Assembly: GCA_023168345.1 (NCBI GenBank)
Contig: AP025689.1
Coordinates: forward strand, 1,610,001-1,674,000
Length of the DNA: 64,000 nt
DNA from: Lysinibacillus sp. PLM2
GTDB taxonomy: Bacteria; Bacillota; Bacilli; Bacillales_A; Planococcaceae
Direction: 5' to 3'
Position 1 is the stretch's first letter. Every line of letters begins with the position of its first letter. Shown piece after piece: positions 19,201 to 28,468 of the stretch. The position numbers were made by a program, and so were the translations under genes. A model generated the notes under the pieces. That model made no database searches and was not told the origin of the DNA. It worked only from the letters and a program-made list of their open reading frames with translations.

Positions 19201-19902
19201 AAAATGTATGCGAACACATCAACGAGTATGCTAATCAGTGATATGAAACATGAGTTAGACGAACTTTTATATTACGTGTTACAGAGGGTTTACTATCGTT
19301 TCCCAGATTTCTTTAGGGAGAGCTATAACCCATCAACATTTGCATCAAAACCAGCGCAGGTTGCGTTGCAGCAAGCATTAAAAGAAATATTGGATGCGTT
19401 AAAATTTGATTTTGCTCAAGAATTACGAGTAACGAATTTTAGATTAGCTCAATTTATTCAAAAGAAATTCCAAGAAAAGTACAAAGAAGATGTTCGAGCA
19501 TTGAAAGAATTAAACAATAGTTTCTCTTTTGTTGCGTATGAATCTGATGAGCCAAATTTGTTAGACTTTAGAGGTCCGTTTGAAAATTATGAAAAATACG
19601 CTTCAGTAAAATCTTACTTTAAAAATACAAAATCCTTCTTCGAAAAAAATGAAAAAGAAATCTTAAAAAATGCACTAGAAGAATTAACGAAACAAGATGC
19701 TGAAGCTTATTTAGAAAAAGAAAAAGAACAGCTGTTAGTTTGGGCTACAGAATTTATTGAACAAGAGGCAGAACGCTTACGTCAGCATATTTCGACTGAA
19801 GCAATCGCACAAATTGACACTGAACGATTATTGTTACAAGAAGAAAGTCGTTTAGCTGCATGGAAAGCAATTTATTCTGATTTACAAAAAACGGAGGTTT
19901 AA
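16282..19902 (+). CDS. dynA: Bacterial dynamin-like protein DynA (YpbR)
   Basis: A 1206-aa two-headed dynamin that binds, tethers and fuses membranes and helps the cell withstand membrane damage and phage, as known for B. subtilis DynA. The fusion of two dynamin units is evident: first GTPase with GHFSAGKSSMIN (P-loop) and DTPGVDSTDD, second with GAFSAGKSSFSN and DTPGADSINA at about residue 630 onward, each followed by long helical stalk regions. Length is close to B. subtilis DynA (1193). The frame opens with GTG at 16249, but AAAGGGG at 16265-16271 points to the ATG at 16282. The sulfurtransferase gene overlaps or abuts its stop. Confidence 0.93.
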   Translation: MSSFEEKLQQLFSQTAVQYIIYEKNEDTERLEKLQLFARKLLQKEYVIAFAGHFSAGKSSMINALSGEDILAASPIPTSANIVKVHKSDVDYAIIHMHHDQPIKFEAGYDFKTVKELSKNGELVSQIEIGHSNSSLPEGVTVMDTPGVDSTDDAHAMSTESALHLADIVFYTMDYNHVQSELNFQFTKQLMKYNPNVYLIVNQIDKHKENELPFDEYKQSVYQSFAAWGVEPKGIFFTSLKKLDHPHNDFLKVKKIVMDSMENYQEQLLLTAESTLKKMHDEHIQYLEGEQKQVFIDNEDTLSKEEWQNREEIIEDYEKLKLQTELFSFDNWNDTFKEKRKDLLDNAAIIPADFREKLRLYLESQQPGFKVGGLFTAKKKTEEEISKRKEELYDQYLSIASSQIIGHLKGLMKQSLRDVGALTEQTASEIDHIKFEIPFSVIEDQIHKGSLVTGDAVLNFANRVAEATKRFFIQETDKWKDQQANLLNEVAKNSQAPVSEKLTQIAFKVNVINNIQSFDDRKQFAEKQLIKLTKDIRDEANKQSNLWIRDFEQSLKDIRLFEPSMLDTKEKKKIETIQAQATQSEVNVSSEEVIKTAITTANAVSKIEGFEEVSQFLMKKVERLEEKDFTIALFGAFSAGKSSFSNALLGSKVLPVSPNPTTAAINKIRPATVEHPHETADVQLKTADQLLEDIKGSYEAIGLSISSLEEAYSRAEEGLKVELVDERLNVHKSFIRAYAKGYPTYKTQLGQTLRVNRSEFELFVAEESRSCFVDNIDFYYDSPLTRMGVTLVDTPGADSINARHTGVAFDYIRNADAILFITYYNHAFAKADREFLIQLGRVKDAFELDKMFFIVNAIDLAETKDEEEDVKNYVHNELQRFGIRFPKIYGVSSLNALKEKVEKNDYQSGMMPFEESFYHFLNEDLTSIAIQSLHEEVEKTHQRLHSLIIQTEENLKRKDERLVELTQLEQKVQKMYANTSTSMLISDMKHELDELLYYVLQRVYYRFPDFFRESYNPSTFASKPAQVALQQALKEILDALKFDFAQELRVTNFRLAQFIQKKFQEKYKEDVRALKELNNSFSFVAYESDEPNLLDFRGPFENYEKYASVKSYFKNTKSFFEKNEKEILKNALEELTKQDAEAYLEKEKEQLLVWATEFIEQEAERLRQHISTEAIAQIDTERLLLQEESRLAAWKAIYSDLQKTEV

Positions 19903-19904
19903 TG

Positions 19905-20714
19905 ATGGGAAATGTTTTTGTTGAGGCAAAGGATGTAAAAAAAGAAGGACGTTTTATCGATACTCGTTTTAATCTTCAAGACAAGCAATGGGGTCAGCTT
20001 GCTTTTAATGAGGAGCATATTGAAGGGGCAATATATTGGGATTTAGAAAAGCATTTATCCGATTTATCGAAATCAGAAGGCAGGCACCCAATGCCTTCAA
20101 AGGAAACTTTAAAACATTTGTTTGAGACAGCTGGACTTTCTTTAAATGATGTGATTTATATTTATGATCAAGGTGCAGCACCATTTGCAGCTCGTGCATG
20201 GTGGATGCTAAAATATGCAAATTTCCCAAATGTGTTTATTGTTAATGGCGGCTTTGATGCATTAAAAGAAGTAGGATTTGCGGTTACTAATGAAATCGTG
20301 ACTTATGAACCCACAATATTAGAATTAGAGTGGAATGATACGATTTATGCAAATCGTCAGGATGTAAAAAATATTGTAGATGGTAAGGATAAGGCGACAT
20401 TAGTCGATGCCCGTGCAGCAATTCGTTATAGAGGGGAAAATGAAACAATTGATGTAAAAGCAGGACATATTCCAACAGCTAAAAATTTCGATTGGGAACA
20501 GTTAAAAGATGGCTCAAAACTTAAAGCATCTGAACAATTGTTAAATAAATTCCCTAAGAATGAAGAACTTGTCGTTTATTGCGGTTCTGGCGTAACTGCT
20601 TCGCCATTATATGCAGTTTTAGCAGAATCAGGCTATGAAAATATCCGATTATATGTTGGTAGTTTCAGTGATTGGATTACTCAATACGATATTGAAACTG
20701 GTGAAAATAAATAA
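19905..20714 (+). CDS. Rhodanese-type sulfurtransferase (3-mercaptopyruvate/thiosulfate)
   Basis: A 269-aa two-domain rhodanese that transfers sulfane sulfur from mercaptopyruvate or thiosulfate to an acceptor. The N-terminal domain (about 5-125) is the inactive one; the C-terminal domain carries the catalytic loop VVYCGSGVTA with the active cysteine. CGSGVT is the loop form typical of mercaptopyruvate sulfurtransferases, so that substrate is favoured. Two adjacent ATGs (19902, 19905) are possible; GGAGG at 19893-19897 suits the second. The gene is tightly coupled to dynA. Confidence 0.88.
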   Translation: MGNVFVEAKDVKKEGRFIDTRFNLQDKQWGQLAFNEEHIEGAIYWDLEKHLSDLSKSEGRHPMPSKETLKHLFETAGLSLNDVIYIYDQGAAPFAARAWWMLKYANFPNVFIVNGGFDALKEVGFAVTNEIVTYEPTILELEWNDTIYANRQDVKNIVDGKDKATLVDARAAIRYRGENETIDVKAGHIPTAKNFDWEQLKDGSKLKASEQLLNKFPKNEELVVYCGSGVTASPLYAVLAESGYENIRLYVGSFSDWITQYDIETGENK

Positions 20715-20720
20715 AATGAT

Positions 20721-20762
20721 TAACGTACAACTCATACTAAACTAAGGGTTGTACGTTTTTGT
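20721..20762 (+). terminator. Intrinsic terminator after the sulfurtransferase gene
   Basis: Stem AACGTACAAC pairing with GTTGTACGTT, followed by a T run. Confidence 0.8.
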
Positions 20763-20844
20763 TAGAAAATGTCCAAAATCGTGAAACTTTTTCCAATCTG
20801 CCGCGACTAATCATAGGAAACAATTACAAAGGAGAGAAAAAACG

Positions 20845-21837
20845 ATGAAAAAATCATTAACTATGATAACAACCGCAGCTTTAGCAGCTAGTATTGTTGT
20901 CGTTCCAACAGCTTCAGCTCAATATGTAGAAGGGCAGCCTATTGAGGATACAGAAGGATTGGAATATAAAACATTGATTGTTGAGGATGAAGTAAAGCCG
21001 ATTTCAGAAGATGCACCGGTTGAAGTTCCGAACTTCATTCAGATTGAAGGTGTCATTGGAGAAATTACAAAAGAACCAAGTGGGCTATCCTTCGTATCAG
21101 TAAAAACTGAGGGGGAACCGTTCTACTTCTACTTTGATGATAAAACGGTGATTTTAAATAATGCTGGGGAAGAGGTTACTCTAAAAGAGGGTATGGAATT
21201 TACAGCATATGTAGATTCTTCAAAACCAATGATTATGATCTACCCACCTCGATATTCACCAGAAGTGGTAATTGTTCAAACAGAAGAAGCAGGAACAGTT
21301 CAATATGATCAATTTGATAAAAATTTCTTAAACAAAAATAAAGATTTAGTTATTCATGTAAATGAAAAAACAGAAATTACAAACTTATCAGGAACAAAAC
21401 TTTCAAAAGAAGATATTGTGGGCGAAGATGTAGTGATTTTCTATGATATCGTATTAAAAAGTTACCCTGGTCAAACATCTCCATCAAATATTATTGTTTT
21501 AAAGTATGATGAAGAAGAAAGCAATCCACCTGTAGATAAACCAGAATTAACAAACGTAGAAAAAGCCTATAAAATTGCTGAAGAAGATTTCTATGTTGTA
21601 AACGATGTTAAGATGGTTCCGCTACGATTAATTGCTGAACAATTAGGATATACAGTTAGCTCAAATGGTAAAGGTGCAATCGTTTCAAAAGGAGCTCTAT
21701 CTTATACGATTACTCGTGGAACAAAATCTTATGGATATAATAAAGCAATCCAGTACTTTGAAGAAAAACCTGCTTTACTTGAAAAGGGTAAAACTTATGT
21801 TCCATATGAATTTTTAGAAATACTCGTTAACAAATAA
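20845..21837 (+). CDS. Secreted protein with copper-amine-oxidase-N-like (stalk) domain
   Basis: A 330-aa exported protein. The N-terminus is a signal peptide (basic MKKS, hydrophobic core, cleavage after VPTASA). The middle (about 60-235) is a beta-rich region of unknown role. The C-terminal 80 residues (VKMVPLRLIAEQLGYTV and KTYVPYEFLEILV) match the copper amine oxidase N-terminal-like repeat common in Bacillales surface proteins. No copper oxidase catalytic domain is present, so the function is unknown; a cell-wall or surface role is a guess. AAAGGAGAG precedes the start. Confidence 0.8.
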   Translation: MKKSLTMITTAALAASIVVVPTASAQYVEGQPIEDTEGLEYKTLIVEDEVKPISEDAPVEVPNFIQIEGVIGEITKEPSGLSFVSVKTEGEPFYFYFDDKTVILNNAGEEVTLKEGMEFTAYVDSSKPMIMIYPPRYSPEVVIVQTEEAGTVQYDQFDKNFLNKNKDLVIHVNEKTEITNLSGTKLSKEDIVGEDVVIFYDIVLKSYPGQTSPSNIIVLKYDEEESNPPVDKPELTNVEKAYKIAEEDFYVVNDVKMVPLRLIAEQLGYTVSSNGKGAIVSKGALSYTITRGTKSYGYNKAIQYFEEKPALLEKGKTYVPYEFLEILVNK

Positions 21838-21877
21838 TACTTAAATATTAAAAGCTACCAACCTTATTTATTAATTG

Positions 21878-21912
21878 GACCAAAATGCATTGCGCATTTT
21901 GGTCTTTTTATT
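21878..21912 (+). terminator. Intrinsic terminator after the secreted protein gene
   Basis: An 11-bp stem (GACCAAAATGC with GCATTTTGGTC) with a 5-base loop and a T-rich tail. Confidence 0.85.
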
Positions 21913-22239
21913 TTTTAAAGAGATTTTTCTATGCAATGAATATAAAAATGATGAATGTTGAAATGTGAATAAATTGTGACAAAATAATAAGTTCGCCAAA
22001 AAAGGAGAATTTAAGTTTGTGAAATTCTTCATATTTTTTTTAACAAAGTGATACGTGCATCATTTCACAGGATAAGAAGCATATATAAACGGAAAAATAA
22101 ACTTATGAGATAGTATAAAATTATTTTGGAATAATAATAATTTAAAGAAATGTTTGTTTGTGAAAAATAATGCAAACAATAAAACGATGTATTGTTCAAC
22201 GGAAATTAATGTTTTTCTAGAAAATATCGTCATTTGTGA
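21913..22239. other. AT-rich intergenic stretch
   Basis: About 330 bp without a convincing gene. A 10-codon GTG frame at 22019-22051 follows an AAAGGAG-like sequence but is too short and low-complexity to support. GTTTGTTTG near 22150 is followed by CAAACA about 20 bp later, a weak inverted repeat. I see nothing else. Confidence 0.5.
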
Positions 22240-22268
22240 TTGACTTTAGCCCAGTGAAGAAATATCAT
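22240..22268 (+). promoter_or_regulatory. Malic enzyme promoter
   Basis: TTGACT (22240-22245), a 17-bp spacer and TATCAT (22263-22268), about 46 bp before the start codon. Confidence 0.65.
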
Positions 22269-22314
22269 ACAAAAATATATAACAGTTTTATTTATTATTG
22301 AAGGAGTGGGATAT

Positions 22315-23526
22315 ATGGATTTGATGAAAAATTCATTAGAAATGCATGCGTTAAATAAAGGGAAATTGGAGATTAAATCAAAGGTACGTATTGAAGATAC
22401 ATATGATTTAAGTTTAGCTTACTCTCCAGGTGTAGCAGCTCCTTGTTTAGAGATTGAGAAGGACCCATCTACTGTATATGGTTATACAATGAAGGGGAAC
22501 TCGGTTGCAGTTGTGACTGATGGAACTGCCGTGCTAGGACTTGGAGATATTGGTCCAGAAGCTGCATTACCAGTAATGGAAGGAAAAGCATTACTGTTAA
22601 AGAAATTTAGTGATGTGGATGGTTTTCCAATATGTTTAAATACAAAAAATGTAGATGAAATTGTGCAAGCAGTTAAAGCAATTGCCCCGACTTTCGGCGC
22701 TATTAACTTAGAGGATATTTCAGCTCCTCGTTGTTTTGAAATAGAAGATCGCTTACGTGCAGAATGCAATATTCCTGTTTTTCATGATGATCAACATGGT
22801 ACAGCAATTGTGGTCGGAGCGGGATTAATAAACGCGTTAAAATTTACTGGTAAAAATAAAGATCACATTAAGATAGTGATTAACGGAGCAGGTGCAGCGG
22901 GAATAGCCATTTTAAAATTGTTAGTAGAACTTGGTTATAAAGACATTTTGATGTGTGATTCAACAGGAATTATCTATAAAGGTAGACCTGATGGAATGAA
23001 TCCTATAAAAGAAAAAATAGCACTAAGTACGAATCCTGAAAATTTAAGAGGAGGATTATTTGATGCTCTACAAGGAGCAGATGTATTTATCGGAGTATCT
23101 GTAGCCAATTTATTAACTGAAGATCATATTAAAGCAATGAACGAAGATCCAATCGTATTTGCGTTGGCAAACCCAAATCCAGAGATTACTTATGAGAATG
23201 CGAAGGCTTGGGGAGTGAAAGTTATAGGCACAGGTCGCTCTGACTATCCAAATCAAGTTAATAACGTGCTGGCATTCCCAGGGATTTTTAGAGGTGCTTT
23301 AGATGTAAGAGCAACAGATATAAATGAAGAGATGAAATTAGCAGCAGTAAAAGCAATTGCATCATTAATATCTGAGGAAGAATTAACAGAAGATTATATA
23401 ATTCCTAAAGCTTTAGATGAAAGAGTAGCTAAGATTGTTGCTAAAGCAGTAGGTGAAGCAGCGATTAAATCAGGGGTATCTATTTTAAGTCAGAAATCTG
23501 AGTTAACAAAGAACTTAGTGATTTAA
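22315..23526 (+). CDS. NAD(P)-dependent malic enzyme
   Basis: A 403-aa enzyme that oxidatively decarboxylates malate to pyruvate, linking the TCA cycle with pyruvate metabolism. It is of the short bacterial type (like B. subtilis YtsJ). Visible features: YSPGVAAPCLEI (malic N-terminal domain), the metal/substrate region EDISAPRCFEIE, FHDDQHGTAIV, and the Rossmann dinucleotide site VINGAGAAGIAIL. The frame opens at a GTG (22306) that lies within the AAGGAG ribosome binding site; the ATG at 22315, 8 bp after that site, is the likely start. The cofactor preference cannot be read with confidence. Confidence 0.9.
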   Translation: MDLMKNSLEMHALNKGKLEIKSKVRIEDTYDLSLAYSPGVAAPCLEIEKDPSTVYGYTMKGNSVAVVTDGTAVLGLGDIGPEAALPVMEGKALLLKKFSDVDGFPICLNTKNVDEIVQAVKAIAPTFGAINLEDISAPRCFEIEDRLRAECNIPVFHDDQHGTAIVVGAGLINALKFTGKNKDHIKIVINGAGAAGIAILKLLVELGYKDILMCDSTGIIYKGRPDGMNPIKEKIALSTNPENLRGGLFDALQGADVFIGVSVANLLTEDHIKAMNEDPIVFALANPNPEITYENAKAWGVKVIGTGRSDYPNQVNNVLAFPGIFRGALDVRATDINEEMKLAAVKAIASLISEEELTEDYIIPKALDERVAKIVAKAVGEAAIKSGVSILSQKSELTKNLVI

Positions 23527-23658
23527 AATAAGGGAAAGTAAAATATAGATTTGCCAAAGATGTTGAGTTTAGGGTTGCACGAATACAACAAAAGTTTCAG
23601 GCATAGAAGTAGGATGTATGTAGTGTTAGGAGATGACGAAAGTTTATTCGTTAAGTCT

Positions 23659-24438
23659 TTCGAGGACAAAATTTGGTTGAGGGTCGAGTGAAATATCCAC
23701 GAGAACTGCTCTCGAGGACAAAATCCAGCTCAGGATCGAATGAAATGTCCACGAGGACTGCTCTCGAGGACAAAATCCAGCTCAGGATCGAATGAAATGT
23801 CCACGAGGACTGCTCTCGAGGACAAAATCCAGCTCAGGATCGAATGAAATGTCCACGAGGACTGCTCTCGAGGACAAAATCCAGCCCAGGATCGAATGAA
23901 ATGTCCACGAGGACTGCTCTCGAGGACAAAATCCAGCTCAGGGTCGAGTGAAATGTCCACGAGAACTACTCTCGAGGACAAAATCCAACTCAGGGTCGAG
24001 TGAAATGTCCACGAGAATTGCTCTCGAGGACAAAATCCAGCTCAGGATCGAATGAAATGTCCACGAGGACTGCTCTCGAGGACAAAATCCAACTCAGGGT
24101 CGAGTGAAATGTCCACGAGAACTACTCTCGAGGACAAAATCCAGCTCAGGATCGAGTGAAATGTCCACGAGGACTGCTCTCGAGGACAAAATCCAACTCA
24201 GGGTCGAGTGAAATGTCCACGAGAACTACTCTCGAGGACAAAATCCAGCTCAGGATCGAGTGAAATGTCCACGAGAATTGCTCTCGAGGACAAAATCCAG
24301 CTCAGGATCGAATGAAATGTCCACGAAAATCCCTCTCGAGGACAAAATCAAGCTTGAGGTCAATCGAAATGTCCACGAGAATCCGTCTCGAGGACAAAAT
24401 CCAGCCCTTAATCAAACTAAATGTCCCCGATAAACCCT
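23659..24438. repeat. 52-bp hairpin-forming tandem repeat array (about 15 copies)
   Basis: The unit CTCGAGGACAAAATCCAGCT plus 32 further bases recurs at an exact 52-bp period: CTCGAGG (TTCGAGG in the first) starts at 23659, 23711, 23763, 23815, 23867, 23919, 23971, 24023, 24075, 24127, 24179, 24231, 24283, 24335 and 24387. Central copies are nearly identical; the outer ones diverge. Each unit holds an imperfect inverted repeat, TGTCC(A)CGAG ... CTCGAGGACA, so RNA from either strand would fold into a row of hairpins. The period is not a multiple of 3, and apparent frames through it are artefacts. A solitary relative lies at 29891-29934. Confidence 0.95.
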
Positions 24439-24470
24439 TTCCACACTCATTTCACCTGAGGTAATAAAAA

Positions 24471-24515
24471 AATGTAAACAAACTCAATTTCATTTCGAGT
24501 TTGTCTACATTTTCA
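24471..24515. terminator. Terminator downstream of pepF
   Basis: A long stem (AATGTAAACAAACTC with GAGTTTGTCTACATT, one mismatch) preceded by an A run and followed by TTTTC, so it is likely to terminate pepF on the minus strand and possibly transcripts leaving the repeat array. Confidence 0.75.
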
Positions 24516-24540
24516 ATTGATTTATAAGTACCGCTTTTTG

Positions 24541-26331
24541 TTATTTGTTTAATTCATCTGTTAATTGTTCTAATTGATCAATCAACGCGCCGATAAATGC
24601 AATGGTATCTTTCAGTGGTGCGTCAGTTGTTATATCAACACCAGCCATTTGCGCGAGTTCAACAGGGCTTTTTGTTCCGCCCGTTTTTAAAACTTCAATC
24701 CAATCTTTTACTGCACTTTGACCTTCACTTTGTATTCGCTTGTAAACTTGGGTTGCAATTGTCAATCCAGCTGAATAAGTGTAAGGATATAAGCCCATAT
24801 AATAATGTGGTTGGCGCATCCAAGTGAGTTCTGCTCCATCTATTATTTCTACTGAATCACCCCAAAACTCTTCAAGCACAGATTTTTTTAAGTTATTTAA
24901 AATCGAAGCATTTATACTACCGCCATTATCAATAATTTCATACACTTTTCGTTGATAACTAGCCTCAAGTAAGTGTGTGACAAAGTTATGGTAATAAGTA
25001 CGTGCAATTATTGTTGATATGACCCATCGTTTAAAACGAGCATCATTGGAACTTTGAAGAAGATAATTTGCCATTAACATTTCATTCATTGTAGAAGGCG
25101 CCTCGATAAAGTAAAGAGATGGCTCTGCGTTAAAGATGTTTTGATGTGCATTTGCCAAATAGAAATGTCCTGCATGGCCGAGCTCATGTGATAGAACAAA
25201 TACTTCATTCATTCGACTGGTCCATGAAATTAAAATATACGGGTGTGAACCATAAGGACTATCACAAAAGGCACCTGTTGATTTTCCGTTATTTTGTGCA
25301 AAATCAATCCATCGTTCATCAAATGCGCGGTCAAGCATTTTCGTATAGTCTTCACCCATGATTGAAAGACCATCTTTCATATATTGACGTGATTCTTCAA
25401 TCGAAATTTTAGGTTCGTAAGATGGGTCTATCGATATTTTAAGGTCGGCAAAGGTCATTTTTTCTAAACCGTGTACCTTTTGTAAAAGTTTTGCATATCG
25501 TCGCATATGAGGAGCGAGTTCTTTCATTATTATATCAATCTGTCGATGATACAAACTTTGATCTACCTCTTGATCAAAAAGTAAGGAGTCAAAAATGGAA
25601 TTAAATCCTCTTAAATCAGCCTCTGATTTTTCGATTTTTAAATGCATATCGTAAGTTTTAGCTGTTGTATGCTGATAGGCTTTTAATTTAGAAGAGAAGG
25701 CATCAAAGGCGGCCCTACGAATTGCCGTATCTGGCTCTAACTCCCAATCACCTTCAAATAAATTGTAGCTTAATGGATAGCTTTTTCCATTCACTTCAAA
25801 ATGCTCAAATTGAATATCGACAAGTTTTGTTGTCTCATAAAGTTCATATGGTGCATCAAAAGTTGTTCCCAATGCCGCAAGTGCTTTTTCAACCTCTGGG
25901 TGCAATTGGTATGGTTTTTTACGAATCAGTTTTTGCAAATAATGAGAATAGTTCGGTTCAATTTTTTCTGCCTCTTCAAGTACACTCTTATCGAGCTCTA
26001 GTAATTCACTTGTAATAAATGAAGTTTCAGCATTAATTTCAGAAAATAGCTGACCTACTTTTGCTGCACGTAATTGGGCTTCTTCATTTGTTTGATCGAC
26101 ACTAAGGGAGAGATTTGCATACGAACCAATTGGAACAAGTAATTCCATTAGCTTTTCATAACGCTCAATCACTTCTATAACGGAGTCGGTATTATTGATT
26201 GCCCCTTTATATTTGGTGATGTCTTTTGATTCTAATTTTACATAATCCATTGCTTTTTCAAATTCTACTTCTGAGTCGAATAGGGGAGTTAAATCCCATG
26301 TTTCTTCTAATTTTACTTCACTACGTTTCAC
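24541..26331 (-). CDS. pepF: Oligoendopeptidase F (M3 metallopeptidase)
   Basis: A 596-aa cytoplasmic zinc peptidase that cuts short peptides. The catalytic HExxH motif is in LSHELGHAGHF at about residue 385, with the third ligand region EAPSTMNEMLMA downstream. Length and overall pattern match PepF of Bacillales (about 600 aa). The frame extends to an ATG at 26352, but GAGGGG lies inside that stretch, 9 bp before a GTG at 26331 (product starting MKRSEVKLEETWDL), so the GTG start is favoured. Confidence 0.92.
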   Translation of the reverse strand: MKRSEVKLEETWDLTPLFDSEVEFEKAMDYVKLESKDITKYKGAINNTDSVIEVIERYEKLMELLVPIGSYANLSLSVDQTNEEAQLRAAKVGQLFSEINAETSFITSELLELDKSVLEEAEKIEPNYSHYLQKLIRKKPYQLHPEVEKALAALGTTFDAPYELYETTKLVDIQFEHFEVNGKSYPLSYNLFEGDWELEPDTAIRRAAFDAFSSKLKAYQHTTAKTYDMHLKIEKSEADLRGFNSIFDSLLFDQEVDQSLYHRQIDIIMKELAPHMRRYAKLLQKVHGLEKMTFADLKISIDPSYEPKISIEESRQYMKDGLSIMGEDYTKMLDRAFDERWIDFAQNNGKSTGAFCDSPYGSHPYILISWTSRMNEVFVLSHELGHAGHFYLANAHQNIFNAEPSLYFIEAPSTMNEMLMANYLLQSSNDARFKRWVISTIIARTYYHNFVTHLLEASYQRKVYEIIDNGGSINASILNNLKKSVLEEFWGDSVEIIDGAELTWMRQPHYYMGLYPYTYSAGLTIATQVYKRIQSEGQSAVKDWIEVLKTGGTKSPVELAQMAGVDITTDAPLKDTIAFIGALIDQLEQLTDELNK

Positions 26332-26424
26332 GACTTTCCAACCCCTCATCATTGTAATTAATGTTAGTGTAGCATAAATATGGTTAATGTATGAAGTATT
26401 GAAGAAAGTATAATAGAGAACAAA

Positions 26425-26456
26425 AAAGGCTTCTCATCCCCTTTGAGAAGCCTTTC
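26425..26456 (-). terminator. gdhA terminator
   Basis: Read on the minus strand, AGGCTTCTCA pairs with TGAGAAGCCT and is followed by a run of T, just after the gdhA stop. Confidence 0.85.
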
Positions 26457-26463
26457 AATATAT

Positions 26464-27855
<1,392 letters not shown>

Positions 27856-27997
27856 TTAATGATTGTATAATAGTACGATTTTTCAAACTATTCAATCTTG
27901 ATTTAAGATGATTTTAATACTGATTTTAGATATAAAGGGAAATCATTATATTGAAATAATGATAGTCCCGAAAATTCTCATAGGTTGGTGATGACAT

Positions 27998-28468
27998 ATT
28001 TTACAATTATTAATTGATGCAGATGCTTGTCCAGTAATTGATATCGCAATTTCCATTTCCGCTGATTATGGTATGAAAACACTGTTATTTTGTGATACGT
28101 CCCATCGCATTGAAAGAGAACATGCAATGACAATTACAGTACCTAAAGGGCCCGATTCAGTTGATTTCAAACTTGTGAATACTATAAAAAAACACGATAT
28201 AGTTATTACACAGGATTATGGTTTAGCTGCAATGTGTTTAGCAAAAGGTGCATTTGTTATAGATCAAAATGGAAGGGAAATGACATCGGAAAATATAGAT
28301 CAACTACTTAGTTTTCGATATGAAAGTGCAAAGTTCAGACGTGCTGGAGGACGAACAAAAGGACCGAAAAAAAGAACAGTAGAAAATAATATAAATTTCG
28401 AAAATTATTTTAGAAAACTTTGTGAACGAGCGATTTCTACGAAAAAGGAGGCAGGTATGAATGAATAA
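27998..28468 (+). CDS. YaiI/YqxD family (DUF188) protein with non-standard or frameshifted start
   Basis: The frame encodes a 156-aa DUF188 protein with the conserved LLIDADACPVIDIA at its start, TQDYGLAAMCLAKG in the middle and a basic GGRTKGPKKR near the end. The conserved N-terminus has no ATG, GTG or TTG: after an in-frame TGA at 27992 the first codons are CAT ATT TTA CAA, and the first ATG (28073) would delete the DADACP motif. Either ATT at 27998 is the start, or one extra T in the TTTT run near 27999-28002 separates an ATG at 27991 from the frame (removing it reads MTYLQLLIDADACP). The function of the family is unknown (PIN-like nuclease fold suggested). It overlaps dsdA by 8 bp. Confidence 0.75.
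   Translation: MLQLLIDADACPVIDIAISISADYGMKTLLFCDTSHRIEREHAMTITVPKGPDSVDFKLVNTIKKHDIVITQDYGLAAMCLAKGAFVIDQNGREMTSENIDQLLSFRYESAKFRRAGGRTKGPKKRTVENNINFENYFRKLCERAISTKKEAGMNE

Noticed and set aside
22019-22051. 10-codon GTG frame after an AAAGGAG-like sequence
   Set aside because: Too short, low complexity, no context that suggests a leader peptide.
23730-23981. 83-codon repetitive minus-strand frame in the tandem array
   Set aside because: It is produced by the 52-bp repeat (three units make 156 bp, so one frame stays open). No ribosome binding site or family.
23659-24438. CRISPR array
   Set aside because: The period is 52 bp with the whole unit conserved; there are no unique spacers and no cas genes.
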